Shown here in pieces: positions 59,719-64,000 of a stretch of 64,000 bases of DNA. Positions within the stretch are counted from its first letter, which is position 1. Each line of letters starts with the position of its first letter. Origin of the DNA: Halobellus captivus (GTDB lineage Archaea > Halobacteriota > Halobacteria > Halobacteriales > Haloferacaceae); NCBI RefSeq assembly GCF_003697845.1, contig NZ_RDQE01000008.1:1-64000 (forward strand), written 5' to 3'. The notes below the pieces were generated by a model that saw only the letters and a program-made list of their open reading frames with translations, was not told the origin of the DNA and searched no databases. Made by a program: the position numbers and the translations under genes.

Positions 59719-60558
59719 ATGCCCTCCACCAACCGACGAGCGTTCCTCGGAGCGAGCACGGTCCTCGGCCTCGGTACCCTGGCCGGTTTCAAGAACCTTC
59801 GGACGGCGGACGCCCGAACGGAGACTTCGGCGATCGAGAACGACGACTCGTTGGACGACTGGCTCGCGACCGCTAACGACCCACGGACTCCCCGGATCCG
59901 TGACTTCCGGTTCGACGACCCCCCGACGGTGTACCTCGACGTGTCGAACTCGAAGTCCTTCTCGCCGCCCGCGATCAAGGTCGCACCCGACACGACCGTG
60001 ACGTGGGAGTGGACCGGAACCGACCGCGAGCACAACGTCGTTGCCGCCGACGGGACGTTCGACAGCGGCGCGCCCGACGGCGAGGCGGGGACGACGTTCG
60101 AGTACACCTTCGAGACGGAGGGGACGTATCGGTACGTCAGCGAACCGCAGGCCGAGGCGGGGATGAAAGGCGTCGTGGTGGTCGAGTCCGCGCCGTCGAG
60201 CGGCTATCCCACCGTCGACGAGTGGTTGGTCGATACGAACGAGTACGACGGGAGTATCACCGACCGGACGGACGAGGACCTCGTCGAGATCACGACCGGG
60301 GCGGACGGCAACGGCGGGAACCTCGCGTTCGACCCGCACGCGGTGACGGTCTCGACCGAAACGACGATCCGGTGGTCGTGGACCGGCAGCGGGGGCGGAC
60401 ACGACGTCGCTTTCGAGGACGCCGACGTCGGAAGCGAGACGATCTACGCCGAGCCCGGCGTCCACTTCGAGCACACGTTCAACGAGACCGGCGTCTTCCG
60501 GTACGCCTGTCGACCCCATCGCGGGCTCGGCCACCGCGGCGCGATCGTCGTCGAGTAA
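59719..60558 (+). CDS. Tat-exported double-domain halocyanin-like protein with altered copper ligands
   Basis: 279 residues. The N-terminus NRRAFLGASTVLGLGTLAG is a Tat signal. Two halocyanin (cupredoxin) domains, about 45-155 and 160-279. The second has GHDV, YACRPHRGLGHRG: Cys and both His ligands, but the axial Met of plastocyanins is replaced by His. The first has REHNVVA and YRYVSEPQAEAGMKG: the Cys is Ser and the second His is Gln, so it should not bind type 1 copper. Electron-transfer role likely only for domain two. Single gene. Confidence 0.85.
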   Translation: MPSTNRRAFLGASTVLGLGTLAGFKNLRTADARTETSAIENDDSLDDWLATANDPRTPRIRDFRFDDPPTVYLDVSNSKSFSPPAIKVAPDTTVTWEWTGTDREHNVVAADGTFDSGAPDGEAGTTFEYTFETEGTYRYVSEPQAEAGMKGVVVVESAPSSGYPTVDEWLVDTNEYDGSITDRTDEDLVEITTGADGNGGNLAFDPHAVTVSTETTIRWSWTGSGGGHDVAFEDADVGSETIYAEPGVHFEHTFNETGVFRYACRPHRGLGHRGAIVVE

Positions 60559-60570
60559 ACCGACGACGGT

Positions 60571-61209
60571 TCACGCCGGGGAGGCCGACTCCCATTCGAT
60601 CCGGTACACCTCGACGTCGAGCTCGCGGGACCCCTCAGTGTGGTGTTCGAACTGGGCGTCCACCGCGAAGTCGGCCGCGAACGCGTGGGTCACCTCGCCG
60701 CCGTTGTCGGCGGCGAACGCCTCGAGGAACTCCCGGCTTCCGGCGTTGTGGACGGAGTAGGAGACGGTCGCGAGCTCGCTCGCGGTCGCGAGGAACGACC
60801 GGTCCGCGTTGCGGTTGCCGTCCTGCGCGCCGAACGGCGGGTTCATGACGACGGTGACCGGTTCCGAGAACGTCACCGGAGGTCGCGTCGCGTCTCCCTG
60901 TATCCAGTGAACGGGGGCGCTCGCGGCGATGCGGCGCTCGTTTCTGCGAGCGGTGGTCAAGGCGGTGCGGTCGAGCTCGACGCCGACCACGCGTGCGGGC
61001 CCGCGAAGCGCGGCCGCGAGCGCGAACATGCCCGTCCCGGCACCGAGGTCGAGGACCGTTCGGCCGTCGACGTCGCCCTGGAGGTCGGCGAGATGGACGA
61101 CGTGCGCGGCGAGATCGGGGGGAGTGGGGTACTGTTCGAGGGTCGCACGTGGGTTCTCGAACCCGGCGACGACGCCGAGTTTCGTCGCGAGCGAACGCTT
61201 CGTCGCCAT
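60571..61209 (-). CDS. METTL5-family methyltransferase
   Basis: 212 residues from ATG 61209. Class I SAM fold with VLDLGAGTGMFALAAAL (about 50-66) and the amino-methylating NPPF motif in VVMNPPFGAQ. METTL5 relatives are rRNA m6A enzymes in eukaryotes. It lies 4 bp after the stop of the next gene upstream and is coexpressed with it. Confidence 0.85.
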   Translation of the reverse strand: MATKRSLATKLGVVAGFENPRATLEQYPTPPDLAAHVVHLADLQGDVDGRTVLDLGAGTGMFALAAALRGPARVVGVELDRTALTTARRNERRIAASAPVHWIQGDATRPPVTFSEPVTVVMNPPFGAQDGNRNADRSFLATASELATVSYSVHNAGSREFLEAFAADNGGEVTHAFAADFAVDAQFEHHTEGSRELDVEVYRIEWESASPA

Positions 61210-61213
61210 GCGT

Positions 61214-61642
61214 TCAGGCGGTCGTGTGGTCGGCATCGCTCCCGTCCGTCACGACGCCGTCGTCGATCCGAACGAGTTCGACTCCCTCGCGGCGGGCGCG
61301 CTCGGCGAGCGCCGAGAGCGTCGAGTCGACGGCGTCGGCGTCGGCGACCTCACCGAGACGGACCTCGATCCGGCCGGCCCCGAGGAACGCGGCCGCGCGC
61401 ACGAACCCGCGCAGCCTGTCGGCCTCCTCGCCGGTGGCGAGCGGACAGTCGTCGGCGAAACGGGCGTCGACGACCAGCGTCGCCGGCTGGTAGTCGCGGG
61501 CGGAGAGGCCGGCTTTGAGATCCCGGAGGTACTCGGGAGCGGTACTCTCGAGGTCGGCCGCGTCGACGACGATCGGGTCTATCTCGGCGGGACGACACCC
61601 GTCTATCGCCGCGTCGATCCCGCGTGGTTCCGTGGTGCTCAT
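61214..61642 (-). CDS. conserved haloarchaeal protein, partner of the METTL5 gene
   Basis: 142 residues from ATG 61642. Contains IDPIVVDAADLESTAPEYLRDLKAGLSARDY and DDCPLATGEEADRLRGFVRAAAFLGAGRIEVRLG, a compact alpha/beta fold. I do not know its family or function. TATA-like TTTTGTATAA lies at 61661-61670, so ATG 61642 rather than 61651 would be the leaderless start. Cotranscribed with METTL5, so an RNA modification accessory role is a guess. Confidence 0.6.
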   Translation of the reverse strand: MSTTEPRGIDAAIDGCRPAEIDPIVVDAADLESTAPEYLRDLKAGLSARDYQPATLVVDARFADDCPLATGEEADRLRGFVRAAAFLGAGRIEVRLGEVADADAVDSTLSALAERARREGVELVRIDDGVVTDGSDADHTTA

Positions 61643-61660
61643 ACTCGTCATAGTTTCTAG

Positions 61661-61670
61661 TTATACAAAA
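61661..61670 (-). promoter_or_regulatory. TATA box of the METTL5 operon
   Basis: TTTTGTATAA on the minus strand, centred about 24 bp before the ATG at 61642. Confidence 0.5.
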
Positions 61671-61890
61671 GCTTTTTTGAATGTTCAGTAGTAATACCTC
61701 TTGCGTCGGACGGAGTCGGTCACGTTTCGTGTTCGGACGCGATCGACGAAGGGCGGTTTCCCCCGGCCGACTCCCCTTCGACCCCCGCAGTGATCGACAC
61801 CGAACGCGTCGTAGGAGCCGTTAGGGGCGGGTATTCGATATTTCACCCCGTCGATCGTTCGTGTTTCCTCTCCAACATCTGTGAAAAAGT

Positions 61891-61898
61891 CTTAAATA
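61891..61898 (+). promoter_or_regulatory. TATA box of the tfb gene
   Basis: CTTAAATA centred 27 bp before ATG 61922, preceded by the purine-rich AAAAAG that resembles a BRE. This predicts leaderless mRNA. Confidence 0.65.
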
Positions 61899-61921
61899 CG
61901 GCACTGACCAGAAACCTTATA

Positions 61922-62875
61922 ATGGAACGTCCGAGCCGCCAGCGCCAGAGGGAGCGGGACACCGAGCGAGAATCGGACGAGGAGGCGATCACCTGCCCCG
62001 AGTGTGACTCCGACGAGATCGTCACCGACGCGGACCAGGAGCTCGTCTGTGAGGACTGCGGGCTGGTCTTGGACGAACAGACGATCGATCGCGGTCCGGA
62101 GTGGCGGGCGTTCAACCACTCCGAGCGGCAGTCGAAGTCCCGCGTCGGCGCGCCGATCACGGAGACGATGCACGACAAGGGGCTGACGACGACGATCGAC
62201 TGGAAGGACAAGGACGCGTACGGGCGGTCGCTCTCCTCGGAGAAGCGCTCGCAGATGCATCGGCTCCGCAAGTGGCAGGAGCGGATCCGGACGAAGGACG
62301 CGGGCGAGCGCAACCTCCAGTTCGCGCTCTCGGAGATCGACCGCATGGCGAGCGCGCTGGGCGTCCCCCGGTCGGTTCGGGAGGTCGCCTCGGTCATCTA
62401 TCGACGCGCGCTCTCGGAGGACCTCATCCGCGGCCGCTCGATCGAGGGCGTCTCCACCGCCGCCCTCTACGCCGCCTGCCGACAGGAGGGGATCCCCCGA
62501 TCGCTCGACGAGGTCGCGGAGGTGTCCCGGGTACCGCAAAAGGAGATCGGCCGGACGTATCGCTACATCTCCCAGGAGCTCGGATTGGAGCTCAAGCCAG
62601 TCGATCCCAAACAGTTCGTCCCGCGGTTCGCCTCCTCGCTCGAACTCAGCGAGGAGGTCCAGTCGAAGGCGACCGAGATCATCGACGTCTCCGCCGAGCA
62701 GGGGCTGCTCTCGGGGAAGTCCCCGACGGGGTTCGCCGCCGCCGCCATCTACGCCGCGTCGCTGCTCTGTAACGAGAAGAAGACCCAACGCGAGGTCGCC
62801 GACGTCGCCCAGGTCACCGAAGTCACCATCCGTAACCGGTATCAGGAGCAGATCGAGGCCATGGGTTTCCGCTGA
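61922..62875 (+). CDS. tfb: transcription initiation factor TFB
   Basis: 317 residues from ATG 61922; the ATG at 61790 is non-conserved. A basic N-terminus, zinc ribbon [23 protein letters not shown] (about 23-45), B-reader and linker with [12 protein letters not shown], then two cyclin repeats (about 110-205 and 210-310) with [20 protein letters not shown] and [34 protein letters not shown]. Haloarchaea carry several TFB paralogs; which one this is cannot be settled here. Confidence 0.97.
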   Translation: MERPSRQRQRERDTERESDEEAITCPECDSDEIVTDADQELVCEDCGLVLDEQTIDRGPEWRAFNHSERQSKSRVGAPITETMHDKGLTTTIDWKDKDAYGRSLSSEKRSQMHRLRKWQERIRTKDAGERNLQFALSEIDRMASALGVPRSVREVASVIYRRALSEDLIRGRSIEGVSTAALYAACRQEGIPRSLDEVAEVSRVPQKEIGRTYRYISQELGLELKPVDPKQFVPRFASSLELSEEVQSKATEIIDVSAEQGLLSGKSPTGFAAAAIYAASLLCNEKKTQREVADVAQVTEVTIRNRYQEQIEAMGFR

Positions 62876-62949
62876 TTCGTCATCGGGCTCGACCACCGAC
62901 GACCGGAGGATCGGGTTTTTAATCGCCACCCGGCGTATCGACCGACGAG

Positions 62950-63384
62950 ATGTACGACGAGATTCTGGTGCCGACCGACGGAAGCCCCGCCTCCGACGCC
63001 GCGATCGAACACGCGATCGACCTCGCGGACCGATACGGAGCCCGCCTCCACGCGCTCTACGTCGTCGACGGCTCCGCGTACTCGACGCTGGAGGCCGGGT
63101 CCGAGATCGTCGTCGACGCGCTGCAGTCGGAGGGCGAGGAGGCGACGAAGCGCGTCGCCGACGCCGCGGCCGACGCGGGCGTCGAGACGACGACGACGGT
63201 GGCGTCGGGAACCGCCTACCGCTCGATCCGCGAGTACGTCGACGAACACGGGATCGACATGATCGTGATGGGCACGCACGGACGGAAGGGGCTCGATCGG
63301 TACCTGCTCGGCAGCGTGACCGAGCGGGTGGTCCGGACCGCGGACGTGCCGGTGTTGACCGTCCGACAGCCGAGCGATGAGTGA
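62950..63384 (+). CDS. universal stress protein (UspA family)
   Basis: 144 residues. Starts MYDEILVPTDGSPASDAAIEHAIDLA, with the ATP-binding segment MGTHGRKGLDRYLLGSVTERVVRTADVPVLTVR at the C-terminus (G-x2-G-x9-GS). An ATP-type Usp. It runs in the same direction as tfb, 74 bp downstream, with its own probable promoter (AT-rich GGTTTTTAATCG near 62912-62924). Confidence 0.92.
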   Translation: MYDEILVPTDGSPASDAAIEHAIDLADRYGARLHALYVVDGSAYSTLEAGSEIVVDALQSEGEEATKRVADAAADAGVETTTTVASGTAYRSIREYVDEHGIDMIVMGTHGRKGLDRYLLGSVTERVVRTADVPVLTVRQPSDE

Positions 63385-63414
63385 ACCGTCTCCCCGGGTC
63401 TCACACGCCTGACT

Positions 63415-64000
63415 ATGCGCGACTGGCTCACACACCGCGTCGTCTCCTCCCCGGACGAGATCGGACTGATCCGCGCGGAGGACGGGGAGGCCTGGACGTA
63501 CGCCGACCTCGATCGACTCGTCTCGGAGACCGCGGGCCGGCTCGTCGCACACGGGATCCGCGAGGGCGACCGACTCGGGGTGCTCACCCCGCCGTACGTC
63601 GGGACGGTCGGGCTCGTCCACGCGACGATGCGCGTCGGCGCGACCTTCGTCCCGCTGGGTGAGGAACTCACCCCGCGCGAGTTGGGCGAGCGGGTCGAGC
63701 GGGCCGACCTCGACGCGGTCGTCTGTTCGGAGTCGACGGAGTCCGACGCGCTCGCGGCGGTCGAGGACGTTCCCGTGCTCTCCGTCGACGAGCCGACCGA
63801 CGCGGCGGTCACGGCCGTCCACGACGCCGATCCCGACCCGGTCGATCCGGGCGAGTGGACGTTCGACGACCCGCTCTGTATCCTCTTCACGTCGGGGACG
63901 ACCGGCGTGCCGAAGCCCGTCCCGCTCACCGCGGGCAACGTCTACTCCTCCGCCGTCGCCTCCGCGTTCCGGCTCGGCGTCGACCCGGACGACCGCTGGC
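63415..64000 (+). CDS. acyl-adenylate ligase, partial, resembling o-succinylbenzoate-CoA ligase
   Basis: Open from ATG 63415 to the window edge (195 codons). N-terminal domain of the ANL family: EAWTYADLDRLVSETAGRLVAHGI, GATFVPLGEELT and the P-loop CILFTSGTTGVPKPVPLT. With menF 8 kb away, menE is a reasonable guess, but the C-terminal half is outside the window. Confidence 0.75.
   Translation, partial: MRDWLTHRVVSSPDEIGLIRAEDGEAWTYADLDRLVSETAGRLVAHGIREGDRLGVLTPPYVGTVGLVHATMRVGATFVPLGEELTPRELGERVERADLDAVVCSESTESDALAAVEDVPVLSVDEPTDAAVTAVHDADPDPVDPGEWTFDDPLCILFTSGTTGVPKPVPLTAGNVYSSAVASAFRLGVDPDDRW

Noticed and set aside
1-64000. CRISPR array, rRNA operon or prophage
   Set aside because: No evenly spaced repeats, rRNA-like sequence or phage structural genes were seen.

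Overview
The window is a stretch of haloarchaeal chromosome. The evidence is high-GC, acidic-protein coding sequence, leaderless promoters with TATA boxes about 27 bp upstream of ATG, a transcription factor B gene, a tRNA-Trp with the archaeal box C/D-containing intron, Tat-type signal peptides, halocyanin, HalX-type response regulator, HTH_10 (Bat-like) regulators and many halobacterial domain families. Gene content and style fit the Haloferacales, perhaps a Halorubrum relative; that assignment is a recollection-based inference.

Region 1 (about 1-9,660) is lower in GC and looks like accessory DNA: membrane proteins, an HtpX-like M48 protease, a CPBP protease, three small HTH regulators, a V4R-like protein and a nitroreductase. 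It carries decay: a truncated, frameshifted VOC gene, a zinc-ribbon gene with a frameshift and an in-frame TGA, and an IS6-family transposase with an in-frame TAG and a frameshift. The IS remnant (8,970-9,659) abuts the stop codon of a RAD55-like ATPase gene, which begins the core-like DNA. A second AT-rich pocket (10,607-12,584), just after tRNA-Arg(TCG), holds a broken AbiEi antitoxin gene with repeated operator-like sequence, a 101-bp hairpin element and a G-rich tandem repeat.

Region 2 (12,585-34,521) is mostly housekeeping: msrB, pyrB-pyrI, a threonine synthase, a stand-alone nuoCD, a Bat-like regulator, a ThuA-domain protein, intron-containing tRNA-Trp, the DUF5795/DUF5794 pair, guaB, a TrmB regulator, a HalX response regulator, a Ski2/Hel308-like helicase, squalene synthase, two PH-domain membrane proteins, glutamate dehydrogenase and a cation diffusion facilitator.

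Region 3 (34,661-45,388) is a type IV pilus locus. A tightly overlapping minus-strand operon encodes a very long PilB-type ATPase, a PilC-type membrane platform and five pilin-like proteins. A convergent plus-strand gene adds a sixth. All six carry a short D/E-R-G/A-Q/V motif immediately before a hydrophobic helix, as expected for prepilin-peptidase substrates.

Region 4 (45,500-64,000) mixes redox and information genes: DUF1405 protein, a MoaD/ThiS-like protein ending in FCC, a Bat-like regulator, a Tat-exported multicopper oxidase, a Bax1-like DUF790 nuclease without its usual XPB neighbour, DoxX plus a small membrane partner, an NSUN-type RNA methyltransferase with DUF7122, a PAC2-family protein, menF, a sulfite-oxidase-like molybdoenzyme, RHH and UPF0058 proteins, rhomboid protease, a double-domain halocyanin with altered copper ligands, a METTL5-like methyltransferase, TFB, UspA, and the start of an acyl-CoA/acyl-adenylate ligase that resembles menE.

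The observations most worth checking are the pilus operon, the halocyanin ligand changes, the MoaD-like CC terminus, the orphan nuoCD and the decayed AbiEi locus with its hairpin element. I saw no CRISPR array, rRNA or prophage.
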